A DNA stretch of 64,000 bases from Otariodibacter oris (GTDB lineage: Bacteria > Pseudomonadota > Gammaproteobacteria > Enterobacterales > Pasteurellaceae), in the NCBI RefSeq assembly GCF_009684715.1, contig NZ_CP016604.1, forward strand, positions 1,565,262 through 1,629,261, in the 5' to 3' direction. Shown one piece after another: positions 1-8,640 of this stretch (its first letter is position 1; each line of letters opens with the position of its first letter). Position numbers and translations under genes: made by a program. Under the pieces are notes generated by a model. The model saw only the letters and a list, made by a program, of their open reading frames with translations. It did not search any database and was not told the DNA's origin.

Positions 1-560
1 TCGGCAAGTTTATCTAATAAGCTATGCAATAGTTGAGGCTCCGTATAAAGCATTTTTTTAATTTTTGTAAAGGCTTTGCTACTTCCCCCTTCCACCATAT
101 AAGTGGCTAACGTCCAAGGGCTCCCCGAAAAACCTATTAGGGGGACTTCACCTTGTAATTCTCGGCGAATAGTACGCACTGCATTCATGACATACTGTAA
201 TTCATTTTCAGGATCAGGGATCGGTAAATTATCAATATCGGCTTTGCGTTCAATAGGTTTGGCAAATTTAGGGCCTTCTCCTGCTCCAAAACTTAGTCCA
301 AGCCCCATTGCATCTGGAATGGTTAAGATATCAGAAAAAAGGATCGCAGCATCCAGTTCATAACGACGTAAAGGCTGTAATGTGACTTCACAAGCCAAAT
401 CCGCATTGCGACAAAGTGCCATAAAATCACCCGCCTCTGCTCGTGTTGCTTTATATTCAGGCAAATAACGCCCTGCTTGGCGCATCATCCACACTGGTGT
501 CATATCAACAGGCTCTCGCAATAGTGCCTTTAAATAGCGATCATTTTTTAAATCAGTCAT
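1..560 (-). CDS. hemE: Uroporphyrinogen decarboxylase (partial, 3' end outside window)
   Basis: Decarboxylates the four acetate side chains of uroporphyrinogen III to give coproporphyrinogen III in cytoplasmic heme synthesis. The first 186 residues are visible. The start [13 protein letters not shown] is followed by the family signature [10 protein letters not shown] (residues 27-36), which holds substrate-binding arginines, and by the conserved FSDIL segment with its catalytic aspartate. The frame is open to the left edge, so the C-terminal half lies outside. It lies downstream of the mutarotase gene on the same strand, but a terminator hairpin at 584-606 separates them. Confidence 0.95.
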   Translation of the reverse strand, partial: MTDLKNDRYLKALLREPVDMTPVWMMRQAGRYLPEYKATRAEAGDFMALCRNADLACEVTLQPLRRYELDAAILFSDILTIPDAMGLGLSFGAGEGPKFAKPIERKADIDNLPIPDPENELQYVMNAVRTIRRELQGEVPLIGFSGSPWTLATYMVEGGSSKAFTKIKKMLYTEPQLLHSLLDKLA

Positions 561-583
561 AAGCTTTCCATTCAAATAAAAAT

Positions 584-606
584 GCCCCATAGAGCAAATA
601 TGGGGC
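584..606 (-). terminator. Rho-independent terminator after the mutarotase gene
   Basis: On the minus strand an 8-bp stem (GCCCCATA/TATGGGGC) with a 7-nt loop is followed by ATTTTTATTT. It lies between the mutarotase stop (622) and the hemE start (560), so hemE probably has its own promoter or depends on readthrough. Confidence 0.75.
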
Positions 607-621
607 GAATCATATCATAAT

Positions 622-1434
622 TTAGTTTGATTTCACGCTAATCTTAGCTTGAATCATTTGACCTTTATTCAATGAACTATGAATTCGAGCAGTTTCTGCA
701 CATACCATTGTTTTATAACCTGAATCAGTCATATTACTGGTTGGCTTATGCCACGGATTCCACACCACCACTTCTGTTGAGTTAATATGTTGCACTTCAA
801 TTTGACGTTGATAACCTTTATCTACAATAGTCGTGATCGCATTTTCAACGGAGTACATTTCATCAACATTTTCTGAAATTAATCTTGGGGACGAAACTGA
901 TTCTTGTTGGTGCGTCAGATGATTGAATACAGTAGTTGGTAATCCATGTAGTTCAACTTGGCTAATATCTGCAATATTAAAATAGCTATGTAATGCTGGA
1001 TTAGCCTGTCCTGCACCTTGATGCGTCAAGGTTAATGTGCAAGTTTCGCCTAACTCCATCGCCATTTGTGCATCAAGCCCTTTACCATCTTCTGCTTTCA
1101 AATCAAATCTTAAAAAGACTTTATCTTTGGTAATTTCATATTGATTCAATTCCCACATACGAATACGTGCAGTGCCATGGAAAGGCTCGCCTAAGCTACC
1201 AAACCAAGGATAGCAAATTGGAACACCACCTCGAATTGCACTACCTAATTTAAACGGTTCAATTTCACTCAACCAAAACACATCTTTATCCGTATGCTTT
1301 GGTTGCCAACTGAATAAATGCGCACCTTGTAAAGCCACTTTTGCTTTAACTTCTGGATGATCGATTTCTAATACGGGTATCTCGTTATATTCAACAAGAC
1401 TCAATTCAGGTGTAATTTGTTGAAGTTTTTTCAT
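622..1434 (-). CDS. D-hexose-6-phosphate mutarotase (YeaD/aldose 1-epimerase family)
   Basis: Predicted to interconvert the alpha and beta anomers of glucose-6-phosphate and related hexose phosphates in the cytoplasm. The 270-residue length fits the YeaD branch of the galactose-mutarotase superfamily. Motifs include RGGVPICYPWFG (68-79), a conserved histidine at 86 in the EPFHGTAR segment, LHSYFNI (148-154) with the second histidine, WNPW (225-228), and the likely catalytic base Glu247 in CAETAR. It appears to be a single-gene unit: a USS lies upstream near 1466 and a terminator downstream. No sugar-transport gene is adjacent to suggest a specialised substrate. Confidence 0.85.
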   Translation of the reverse strand: MKKLQQITPELSLVEYNEIPVLEIDHPEVKAKVALQGAHLFSWQPKHTDKDVFWLSEIEPFKLGSAIRGGVPICYPWFGSLGEPFHGTARIRMWELNQYEITKDKVFLRFDLKAEDGKGLDAQMAMELGETCTLTLTHQGAGQANPALHSYFNIADISQVELHGLPTTVFNHLTHQQESVSSPRLISENVDEMYSVENAITTIVDKGYQRQIEVQHINSTEVVVWNPWHKPTSNMTDSGYKTMVCAETARIHSSLNKGQMIQAKISVKSN

Positions 1435-1465
1435 TTTGTACTCCTTAATCTGTTATAAAATTAAT

Positions 1466-1474
1466 ACAAGCGGT
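1466..1474 (+). repeat. DNA uptake signal sequence, single copy
   Basis: Exact ACAAGCGGT core followed by TAGATT, between the argH terminator and the mutarotase start. This is the Actinobacillus-type core of the Pasteurellaceae uptake signal. Confidence 0.8.
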
Positions 1475-1506
1475 TAGATTATCGCACTATTTTACAAAAA
1501 TAAGGT

Positions 1507-1534
1507 AAAAAAATAAGGATACCAATTGGTATCC
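1507..1534 (-). terminator. Rho-independent terminator of argH
   Basis: A perfect palindrome, GGATACCAATTGGTATCC (1517-1534), lies 11 bases past the argH stop. On the minus strand it is followed by TTATTTTTTTACC, giving a strong terminator. Confidence 0.85.
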
Positions 1535-1544
1535 CTCATTCAAT

Positions 1545-2921
1545 TTAATGGGCTAAATATTGTTTTGCGACACTAATCGCTTCGGCGACTCGTTCAAAGC
1601 TTACCCCACCTTTAGCACAACGTTTTGCAAGGCACGAATCTAAAGATAAGATTGGATAAACATCATCACTAATTGTGGTATGGAATTGTTTAAATTCCTC
1701 TAAATTCAATTCTTCGAGTGCTTTTTTCTGACTAATTGCATAAACCACTGCTTCCCCAACAATATGGTGTGCTTCACGGAACGGAATGCCTTTTGCAACT
1801 AGGTAGTCAGCCAATTCAGTCGCATTTGCGTAACCTTGCTGTGCAGCCTCTTTGGTTCTTTCTGTATCAACTTTAATATCTTCTAACACTAATGCAGAAA
1901 TATTGATACACGCTTGCCACGTTTCGATAGCATCAAAGATACCTTCTTTATCCTCTTGCATATCTTTGTTATAAGCCAATGGCAAACCTTTTAAAGTGGT
2001 CAATAAGCCTGTTAAAGCACCAAATACTCGACCCGTTTTACCACGCACTAATTCGCACGCATCAGGGTTTTTCTTTTGTGGCATTAATGAAGATCCTGAA
2101 GTAACACGATCGGAGAGTTCCACAAAATGCGATTCGCCACTATTGAAAATAATCAGATCTTCGGCAAAACGAGAAAGGTGCATTGTGCTAATTGATGCGG
2201 CTGCTAATAATTCTAAAACGTGATCACGATCAGAAACGCTATCTAAACTATTACGTGTTGCGGTCTCAAACCCAAGATCTAACGCTAATTTATCACGATC
2301 AATCACATAAGCCGTACCCGCCAACGCCCCCGATCCTAATGGGCAAGTATTCATACGATTATAGGCATCTGTCAAACGGCTATAATCACGATCTAACATT
2401 TCAAAATATGCCATACACCAGTGAGCAAAAGTGATCGGTTGAGCACGTTGTAAATGGGTATAACCCGGCATTACCGATTGCTGATTTGCTTCCGCAGTTT
2501 CGACTAATTTATGTTGTAATGCACGGATAGATTCTTGTAAAGATAGCACTTGAGCCTTACACCAAAGTTTCATATCTACAGCAACTTGGTCATTACGGCT
2601 ACGTCCCGTATGTAATTTTTTACCCAAATCGCCGACTCTTTTAATCAGTTGTAATTCGACCCAGCTATGAATATCTTCTGCATCTTCTTGCAGTACGATA
2701 GCTAGGTTTGGAGCTACTTCTGCACGTAACTGTTTTAACGCTTGTAATAACTCGCCTAATTCTGATTCGGTAATGATTCCCACAGACTGAATAGCTTTAG
2801 CCCATCCCATTGAACCATCAATATCTTGCAAGGCTAAACGGTAGTCAAAACGTAATGAATCATTAAAATATTTAAATTGTTGATCTGCGGCTTGTGTAAA
2901 ACGCCCACCCCAAAGTGCCAT
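1545..2921 (-). CDS. argH: Argininosuccinate lyase
   Basis: Cleaves argininosuccinate to arginine and fumarate, the last step of arginine synthesis. The 458-residue length is normal for this fumarase/aspartase-superfamily enzyme. Visible motifs are HTGRSRNDQ (104-112), [10 protein letters not shown] (153-162) with the proton-transfer histidine, and the superfamily signature [12 protein letters not shown] (276-287) in the mobile loop carrying the catalytic serine. Upstream, two ARG boxes spaced 21 bp centre to centre (2985-3019) indicate ArgR-arginine repression. No other arg gene is adjacent. A USS-derived hairpin lies between the operator and the start codon. Confidence 0.97.
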   Translation of the reverse strand: MALWGGRFTQAADQQFKYFNDSLRFDYRLALQDIDGSMGWAKAIQSVGIITESELGELLQALKQLRAEVAPNLAIVLQEDAEDIHSWVELQLIKRVGDLGKKLHTGRSRNDQVAVDMKLWCKAQVLSLQESIRALQHKLVETAEANQQSVMPGYTHLQRAQPITFAHWCMAYFEMLDRDYSRLTDAYNRMNTCPLGSGALAGTAYVIDRDKLALDLGFETATRNSLDSVSDRDHVLELLAAASISTMHLSRFAEDLIIFNSGESHFVELSDRVTSGSSLMPQKKNPDACELVRGKTGRVFGALTGLLTTLKGLPLAYNKDMQEDKEGIFDAIETWQACINISALVLEDIKVDTERTKEAAQQGYANATELADYLVAKGIPFREAHHIVGEAVVYAISQKKALEELNLEEFKQFHTTISDDVYPILSLDSCLAKRCAKGGVSFERVAEAISVAKQYLAH

Positions 2922-2950
2922 ATAGAATTCCTTGATTTTTGCAAATAAAA

Positions 2951-2968
2951 AAGCGGATCTAACCGCTT
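2951..2968 (-). terminator. USS-derived hairpin in the argH leader / pepQ terminator
   Basis: On the minus strand AAGCGG-TTAGAT-CCGCTT is followed by TTTTTATTTG, which looks like a short rho-independent terminator. It sits downstream of pepQ and of the ARG boxes but 30 bases before the argH start. It could therefore end pepQ transcripts or act in the argH 5' leader. One arm is a USS-like TAAGCGGTTAGAT. Confidence 0.55.
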
Positions 2969-2984
2969 ACATTGGCGATATTAT

Positions 2985-3019
2985 TGCATAATTATGCATT
3001 TTATTTCAATAATTATTTC
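2985..3019 (-). promoter_or_regulatory. Tandem ARG boxes (ArgR operator) of argH
   Basis: TGCATAATTATGCA at 2985-2998 matches the ARG box consensus TGMATWWWWATKCA at all 14 positions. A second, weaker box at 3006-3019 matches 11 of 14. Their centres are 21 bp apart, the spacing of two 18-bp boxes with a 3-bp gap, as hexameric ArgR requires. The second box overlaps the pepQ stop codon. Confidence 0.8.
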
Positions 3020-4344
3020 AATTTAAGCCCTAATGCTTTTTCTGCTTTAGCTGTTAAGTTGACTGCTCCAGAAGAGGTCATCACAATATTATCTTCTGAA
3101 CGAATACCACCAAAAGATTTCAACTGATTGATTTTATCCCAATTGAAGAAACGAGAAAGCGGATGATTTTTCCAAGGGGCAAGTAACATATCCACAAAAT
3201 AAAAACCCGGTTCGATAGTTACTACCATTCCTTCGATTAATTCTCTCGTACAACGCAAACTTGGATAAATCTCTGGTGGCGCTTTATGTGTACCACGATG
3301 ATTTTGCTGAAAACCTGCCACATCGTGTACTTGTAACCCCAATTGATGCCCTAAGCCGTGAGGTAAGAAAATTCGGCTAATCCCTTCTTCAAAAATTTGT
3401 TCAGCGGGTAATTTCACTAATTCAAACTGATGAATCATTTGTGAGATCCATTGGTGCATTTGGGTATGATAACTCAAATAATTAAATCCTACTTGAAGTT
3501 GATCAATGATATCTAACTTAAATTGATCCATTTGATTAACTAGCTCTGCAAACTCACTTTGCTGATCGAAAGCATAGGTACGAGTAATATCAGAGGCATA
3601 GCCTAAACAAGTAGTCCCCGCATCAATCAAGAAACTTTGACGTATATCAGGGTGTTTAAAATCTAATTGGGTATAATGCAACACAGCACTGTTTTGATTA
3701 ATCGCAATGATATTGCCGTAAGGGACGTTGTTGTCAGACTGTTGTGTTGCCGCTAAGTAAGCAAGATTAATTTCAAATTCTGTCTTGCCTGCAAAGAAAG
3801 CGTCTTTAGCCACTTGATGCCCTTTTAATGCACTTAATTGTGCTTGATAGATACACTCAATTTCAAATTCGCTTTTGATTGAACGCTCAAAATGCAGTAC
3901 ATTGAGTACCTTTTTACTGTTAATTTCAGTAAAACCAAGTGATTGAGCAAGAGATTCATCTTCCCCAATAAAAGCACAATGCTGTGGCTGTTGAATGTAT
4001 TGGGTAATCTGTTGCTGATCAGTCAGAATTTGCCACTCAAATTCATCGGCGAAAAAAGCAGAACGAGGCGGATTTGGCATAACGTGCCAATAGTCTTCAG
4101 GAGCGTAAAAATAAATTTTAGGCTTATTTTGACCATCTAAAAATAGCCAGCTATGTTCAGCGGAAGGATCAGGGAAAAAATAGTTAAAATGTGGATTGAT
4201 TTTGAAAGGTGCGTATTGATCATCTAAAAAGTTTTTTTTAGCCGATCCTGCATGAATCCATAATCCATCTAAACGAGAAACTTCCAATGCGTGCTGTACA
4301 ATGCTTTGTAAACGTGCAATATGCTGTGAAAACAATACTTTCAT
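3013..4344 (-). CDS. pepQ: Xaa-Pro dipeptidase
   Basis: A cytoplasmic metallopeptidase of family M24 that splits dipeptides with C-terminal proline. The 443-residue length equals the usual PepQ length. The five dinuclear metal ligands can be placed: Asp241 (LIDAGT), Asp252 (YASDITRT), His333 (HGLGHQLGL), Glu378 (TIEPGFY) and Glu417 (GGIRSEDNI). It is divergent from tusA across only 32 bases, so their promoters must overlap or lie within the genes. Its stop codon overlaps the argH operator. Confidence 0.95.
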   Translation of the reverse strand: MKVLFSQHIARLQSIVQHALEVSRLDGLWIHAGSAKKNFLDDQYAPFKINPHFNYFFPDPSAEHSWLFLDGQNKPKIYFYAPEDYWHVMPNPPRSAFFADEFEWQILTDQQQITQYIQQPQHCAFIGEDESLAQSLGFTEINSKKVLNVLHFERSIKSEFEIECIYQAQLSALKGHQVAKDAFFAGKTEFEINLAYLAATQQSDNNVPYGNIIAINQNSAVLHYTQLDFKHPDIRQSFLIDAGTTCLGYASDITRTYAFDQQSEFAELVNQMDQFKLDIIDQLQVGFNYLSYHTQMHQWISQMIHQFELVKLPAEQIFEEGISRIFLPHGLGHQLGLQVHDVAGFQQNHRGTHKAPPEIYPSLRCTRELIEGMVVTIEPGFYFVDMLLAPWKNHPLSRFFNWDKINQLKSFGGIRSEDNIVMTSSGAVNLTAKAEKALGLKLK

Positions 4345-4376
4345 GTTATTTCCTAATTTTAATTTAATGGTATTTT

Positions 4377-4616
4377 ATGAGCGAACTCACAACCAATCAA
4401 ACTTTAGATACTCTCGGGCTACGTTGCCCAGAACCTGTTATGCTCACTCGCAAAACTATTCGTAGTATGCAAGATGGTGAGATATTACATATTATTGCTG
4501 ATGACCCAGCTACCACACGTGATATTCCAAGTTTTTGTCAATTTATGGATCATCAACTACTTAAAAGTGAAACCGATAGCAAGCCTTACCAATATTGGAT
4601 CAAAAAAGGGCTTTAA
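4377..4616 (+). CDS. tusA: Sulfur carrier protein TusA
   Basis: A small sulfur-transfer protein that accepts persulfide sulfur from IscS and passes it to the TusBCD relay for 2-thiolation of tRNA wobble uridine. It has 79 residues, close to the usual 81. The signature [17 protein letters not shown] contains the sulfur-carrying cysteine (Cys18) in the CPxP motif. It is a single-gene unit ending in a hairpin region shared with the convergent tenA. Confidence 0.95.
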   Translation: MSELTTNQTLDTLGLRCPEPVMLTRKTIRSMQDGEILHIIADDPATTRDIPSFCQFMDHQLLKSETDSKPYQYWIKKGL

Positions 4617-4627
4617 GGCTTTGCCAA

Positions 4628-4693
4628 TAATGGCTGATAACATTGATTAGCCATTATAACAACAAAGGCGACTATTGTAGAAATAATCGCCTT
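4628..4693. terminator. Two hairpins between convergent tusA and tenA
   Basis: The first hairpin has arms TAATGGCT (4628-4635) and AGCCATTA (4649-4656). The second has arms AAGGCGA-TATT (4665-4676) and AATA-TCGCCTT (4682-4693) with one C/A mismatch. They probably end tusA and tenA transcripts; T-runs are modest. Confidence 0.5.
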
Positions 4694-4711
4694 ATGCTTT
4701 ATGAGAAAAAA

Positions 4712-5380
4712 TCACAAATAACTTTCATCGAAGAATTGAGATTCTAATTGACATATTTTGGTAAATAAGGCACTAAGTTGTTCTCGATCTACCTTCTGAT
4801 CTTCGCCTAGTTGGTCCATTTCTGATTTTAGCCATGCGACTAACGACTGAAAATAGTCATTATTATGTAACGTTATCCATTCATTAAAGTAAAAAGCCTC
4901 TGGTGACTTCTCACGATATTTCACACCCCAATGGCAGTAAACTGCTTCAGCACAGGTAATAATCGTCATGCAATTTGCATAACCGACCTCTGCACCTGAA
5001 TCTATCGCTTTTTTAATTTCATCGTGGAAACCTTGAATTGAAGGGAATACGGCTAGATTTGGATCGAGATAGTGACTCGGCTCAACCCCTAACGCTTCAA
5101 AAGAACGAATAAAATAATCGTCTTCCGCACTTGTGATCATACTTAAAAAAGTGGATAAGCGGTGCTTTTGTTCTAATGTTTTGGAATAAGCAATTGCATA
5201 GGCAATTAAGTCAGCAAAGACACGAACAAAGGCATAATCCTGCACTAAATAATTCGCAAAAACCTTTTTATCTAAAGTCCCATCAACCATATCTCGAATA
5301 AATCCATGATCCGTTGCTTGTTGCCAATAAGGTTCCGCTTGTTGAATTAAATAATCTGAAAATTTAACTTTATTCATCAT
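4712..5380 (-). CDS. tenA: Aminopyrimidine aminohydrolase / thiaminase II (TenA family)
   Basis: TenA-family proteins hydrolyse 4-amino-5-aminomethyl-2-methylpyrimidine to HMP, salvaging degraded thiamine, and can also cleave thiamine. The protein has 222 residues, as the family usually does, and is all-helical. It shows DGTLDKKVFANYLVQDYAF near residues 33-51 and the segment ANCMTIITCAEAVYCHWG with the likely catalytic cysteine (Cys143). No TPP riboswitch or other thiamine gene is seen nearby, so it is an isolated salvage gene. The start has two adjacent ATGs (MMNKV); either is possible. Confidence 0.9.
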   Translation of the reverse strand: MMNKVKFSDYLIQQAEPYWQQATDHGFIRDMVDGTLDKKVFANYLVQDYAFVRVFADLIAYAIAYSKTLEQKHRLSTFLSMITSAEDDYFIRSFEALGVEPSHYLDPNLAVFPSIQGFHDEIKKAIDSGAEVGYANCMTIITCAEAVYCHWGVKYREKSPEAFYFNEWITLHNNDYFQSLVAWLKSEMDQLGEDQKVDREQLSALFTKICQLESQFFDESYL

Positions 5381-5447
5381 ATTACTCCTCTGCTTTTATT
5401 ATTCTTTGCTCAACTCATTTTGTTTCCCAAAAGTAAAGTCTAAGATT

Positions 5448-6546
5448 TTATAGTCCCGCTTTTAAACTTGCTTCAATGAATCGATCAAGATCGCCATCTA
5501 AGACTGCTTGGGTATTACGATTTTCCACGCCTGTGCGTAAATCTTTGATTCGTGAATCATCCAATACATAAGAACGGATTTGACTGCCCCAACCAATATC
5601 AGATTTAGTTTCTTCTAAAGCTTGTTTATCGGCATTTTTCTTCATCATTTCTAGTTCATACAACTTAGCTCTCAACTGTTTCATACATTGATCTTTATTC
5701 TTGTGTTGAGAACGGTCATTTTGACATTGCACGACAATCCCTGTTGGAATATGGGTAATACGTACCGCAGATTCTGTTTTATTAACGTGCTGTCCACCCG
5801 CACCTGATGCGCGATAAACATCAATACGTAAATCGGCGGGATTGATTTCAATATCAATATCGTCTTCAATTTCAGGATAGACGAAAGCTGCACTAAAAGA
5901 CGTATGGCGACGGTTATTTGAATCAAATGGGCTTTTACGCACTAAACGATGAATCCCTGTTTCTGTACGTAACCATCCAAAAGCATGATCACCAGATACT
6001 TTGATTGTAGCGGATTTAATCCCTGCGACTTCACCATCTGACACTTCCATTAACTCAGTTTTAAATCCTTTGCTTTCAGCCCAACGGAGATACATACGAA
6101 GTAACATTTCTGTCCAATCTTGTGCTTCCGTTCCGCCTGAACCAGATTGTAAGTCAACATAGCAATCAGCAGAATCATTTGGTCCGCTAAACATTCTACG
6201 AAATTCAAGTTTTGCTAATTTTTCTTCTAATTCATCCGCTTCTTGTTGAGCTTCATTAAAGGTTTCTTTATCTTCAGCTTCAACAGCTAATTCAATTAAA
6301 CCTTCGACATCTTCAACACCTTGTTCAAGATCTCGAATAGTATCAACAACCATTTCAAGAGAAACACGCTCTTTACCCAGTGCTTGTGCCTTTTCAGGAT
6401 CATTCCATACTTCTGGCTGTTCTAATTCTGCATTGACTTCTTCTAAGCGTTCTACTTTGAGATCAAAGTCAAAGATACCCCCTAAGTACTCGGGTACGCT
6501 CTGCCATATCGGCTAATTGTGTTTTTATTGGATTAATTTCAAACAT
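5448..6546 (-). CDS. prfB: Peptide chain release factor 2, with programmed +1 frameshift
   Basis: RF2 recognises UGA and UAA stop codons and triggers peptidyl-tRNA hydrolysis. Translation starts at the ATG at 6546 ([17 protein letters not shown]). It reaches an in-frame TGA as codon 26 (6469-6471), where the ribosome must skip one base to continue. The recoding signal is canonical: an internal Shine-Dalgarno-like AGGGGG, then TATCTTTGAC. The joined product is 365 residues, equal to E. coli RF2. The downstream part contains the peptidyl-hydrolase GGQ motif ([18 protein letters not shown]). The shift lets RF2 level control its own synthesis. lysS, its usual E. coli neighbour, is absent. Confidence 0.96.
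6465..6485 (-). promoter_or_regulatory. RF2 autoregulatory frameshift site
   Basis: On the minus strand CTT AGG GGG TAT CTT TGA C has the SD-like AGGGGG three bases before the CTT slippery codon and a TGA followed by C, a poor termination context. It matches the conserved bacterial prfB recoding element. Confidence 0.95.
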
Positions 6547-6602
6547 GGTTTTTCCTTAAATTTTTGAAAGCGTAATTATAGCGAAATCGCCTATAACATT
6601 AA

Positions 6603-6616
6603 ACAAGCGGTCAGAT
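6603..6616 (+). repeat. DNA uptake signal sequence, between metC and prfB
   Basis: ACAAGCGGTCAGAT, a full Actinobacillus-type core with the usual CAGAT extension, in the gap between the metC stop and the prfB start. Confidence 0.8.
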
Positions 6617-6629
6617 CCCTTTGATTTTT

Positions 6630-7823
6630 TTACCACTTAATTCGCGCAAACCCTTTGGATAAATCTTCAATAAGATCTTCCACATTTTCTAAGCCAATGT
6701 GAACGCGAACTAAAGTCCCTGTTAATTTGCGAGTGATCGCAGGGCGAATACGTTCTATTTCTCTTGGTTGGTTTGTCAAAATAAGTGATTCATAACCACC
6801 CCAAGAATATGCCATAGAAAATAACTCAAAGTGATCTAAGAAAGTAGCTAACTCTTGATCCGATAAAGTTTTGCAAAGTTCAAATGAAAACAGACCGCTT
6901 GTACCTAAAAAATCGCGGTTAAATTCATTATGTCCAGGACAACTTGGCAAAGCAGGATGATAAACAGCTTTGACTTCGGGGCGAGTTGTTAGCCAATTTG
7001 CCACAGCAATACTGCTTTCTTGATGCTGTTTAAGGCGAATACCCAGTGTACGAAGCCCTCTTGATGCCATATAGGCAGAGTCCGCATCCGCCATTTGCCC
7101 CATTAAATAAGAATGTTCTCTTAATTGATCCCAACAACGTTTATTTGCGACAGCTGTACCAATCATCGCATCAGAATGTCCAACTAAGTATTTCGTCCCT
7201 GCTTGAATTGAAATATCAACACCATACTGTAATGCAGGGAAAAGTACGCCCGCTGACCAAGTATTATCAATCATAATTACAATGTCAGGGTTAATCGCTC
7301 TCACCGTTTTCACAATCAATGGCACATCAGGCACTTCCATTGTGAGTGAGCTTGGTGCTTCTAAAAATAAAACTTTGGTATTGGGTTGTACCAGTTTCGC
7401 TATTTGTTCACCAATCAATGGGTCATAGTAGGTGGTTTCCACCCCCATTTTCTTTAAAATAACATCACAAAACTCTTGTGTGGGTTCGTAGGCTGCACCT
7501 GTCATCAACACATGATCACTTTGTTCCACAAAGGCAAAAATACTATTTGTTACCGCAGCAGCACCGCAAGGATATAAATAGCAACCATCGCCTCCTTCAA
7601 GTTCACACATCGCATCTTGCAGGGCAAAATGAGTAAGCGTGCCTCGACGTCCATAGAATAATGCCCCTTTATAGCGATTACGTGTAGCATCTTTTTTGTC
7701 TGCAACCGAATCAAAAACAAGAGACGATGCTCGTTGGATAACTGGATTAACGGCACCTTTAGTGTAAGTCTTTTTTCTGCCTGCCGAGATTAATTGTGTT
7801 GCTAATTTTTTCTGTTTTTCCAT
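6630..7823 (-). CDS. metC: Cystathionine beta-lyase
   Basis: A PLP enzyme that splits cystathionine into homocysteine, pyruvate and ammonia in methionine synthesis. Its 397 residues fit the gamma-proteobacterial MetC family. The PLP-binding lysine is Lys211 in [13 protein letters not shown]. Other family features are the YGRRGT segment (58-62) that contacts the phosphate of a neighbouring subunit and [11 protein letters not shown] with the ring-stacking aspartate. The very close cystathionine gamma-synthase and gamma-lyase families are less likely because the N-terminal region, starting [12 protein letters not shown], is MetC-like. It is a monocistronic gene. Confidence 0.93.
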   Translation of the reverse strand: MEKQKKLATQLISAGRKKTYTKGAVNPVIQRASSLVFDSVADKKDATRNRYKGALFYGRRGTLTHFALQDAMCELEGGDGCYLYPCGAAAVTNSIFAFVEQSDHVLMTGAAYEPTQEFCDVILKKMGVETTYYDPLIGEQIAKLVQPNTKVLFLEAPSSLTMEVPDVPLIVKTVRAINPDIVIMIDNTWSAGVLFPALQYGVDISIQAGTKYLVGHSDAMIGTAVANKRCWDQLREHSYLMGQMADADSAYMASRGLRTLGIRLKQHQESSIAVANWLTTRPEVKAVYHPALPSCPGHNEFNRDFLGTSGLFSFELCKTLSDQELATFLDHFELFSMAYSWGGYESLILTNQPREIERIRPAITRKLTGTLVRVHIGLENVEDLIEDLSKGFARIKW

Positions 7824-7883
7824 TGTTATCCCCTCGTAATTATTGTGTGTAAGCGGTTAGATTCTAGCAAAGTTCTGCAGTTT

Positions 7884-8456
7884 TTATCCTCGCCATTTTG
7901 TAAATTTAGGTTTTACAAATTCTGTTCCTTTATCTTTATACGCTATATTTTCTAAATTGAGAAGATAACGTTTTGTGGGTAATCCTCCGCCAAATCCAGT
8001 CAGCGATTGATCTTTCCCTAATACTCGGTGACAAGGGATTAAAATAGAGATCGGATTTCGTCCAACGGCACCACCAACTGCTCTTACCGCATTAGGATTA
8101 CCTAGTTGCTTTGCAATTTCGCCATAAGATGTGGTTTTACCATAAGGAATTTGCGTAAGCACTTTCCAAACAGATCGCTGAAATACTGTGCCTTTCGGTT
8201 GAATAAAATCTAATTGAGAAAACTCAATGAGTTCTCCACTGAAATAGCGGTCTAATATTTCCCTTGTTTTACAAAAAATAGACCAACTTTCTGAGTGATC
8301 AATATGCGCTTGTTGAAAATGATCAGGTAAATCCATTACCTGCTCTTTTTCAAAATTAATAAAAATCAGCGCATTATTTTCAACGGCTATTAATAATTTG
8401 CCTATTGGCGAGGTGTAGTAGTCATAATAGATTGGATTATTGGATATCAAATTCAT
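7884..8456 (-). CDS. ogt: Methylated-DNA--protein-cysteine methyltransferase
   Basis: A suicide repair protein that moves methyl groups from O6-methylguanine (and O4-methylthymine) to its own cysteine. It has 190 residues with an N-terminal ribonuclease-like domain and a C-terminal DNA-binding domain. The acceptor is Cys142 in the invariant ILIPCHRV motif, and the asparagine hinge and RAVGGAVGRNP segment (125-135) precede it. No Ada-type regulatory domain is present, so Ogt is the better name. It is a separate unit from metC. Confidence 0.95.
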   Translation of the reverse strand: MNLISNNPIYYDYYTSPIGKLLIAVENNALIFINFEKEQVMDLPDHFQQAHIDHSESWSIFCKTREILDRYFSGELIEFSQLDFIQPKGTVFQRSVWKVLTQIPYGKTTSYGEIAKQLGNPNAVRAVGGAVGRNPISILIPCHRVLGKDQSLTGFGGGLPTKRYLLNLENIAYKDKGTEFVKPKFTKWRG

Positions 8457-8548
8457 AATATTACTTATATGTGATGAGTAGAATGTAAAGTTTTAGTTGA
8501 TCAATACTACTCGCTCTGCGCCTAAAAAACTTCCTTTTTTTAAAATAA

Positions 8549-8605
8549 AAATACGAGAAAATCTAGCTCAGATGGCATTGCCTTAAACTAGAAATTCTCG
8601 TATTT
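8549..8605 (-). terminator. Long hairpin ending the sulfatase operon
   Basis: Arms 8549-8566 and 8588-8605 pair over 18 bp with two mismatches. The loop contains GGCATTGCC, which can form an inner stem. On the minus strand the right side is followed by TTTATTTTAAAAAAAGG. It lies 36 bases past the sulfatase stop. Confidence 0.65.
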
Positions 8606-8640
8606 AATTATACAAATTGATATACGAAAAATGCTAAAAG

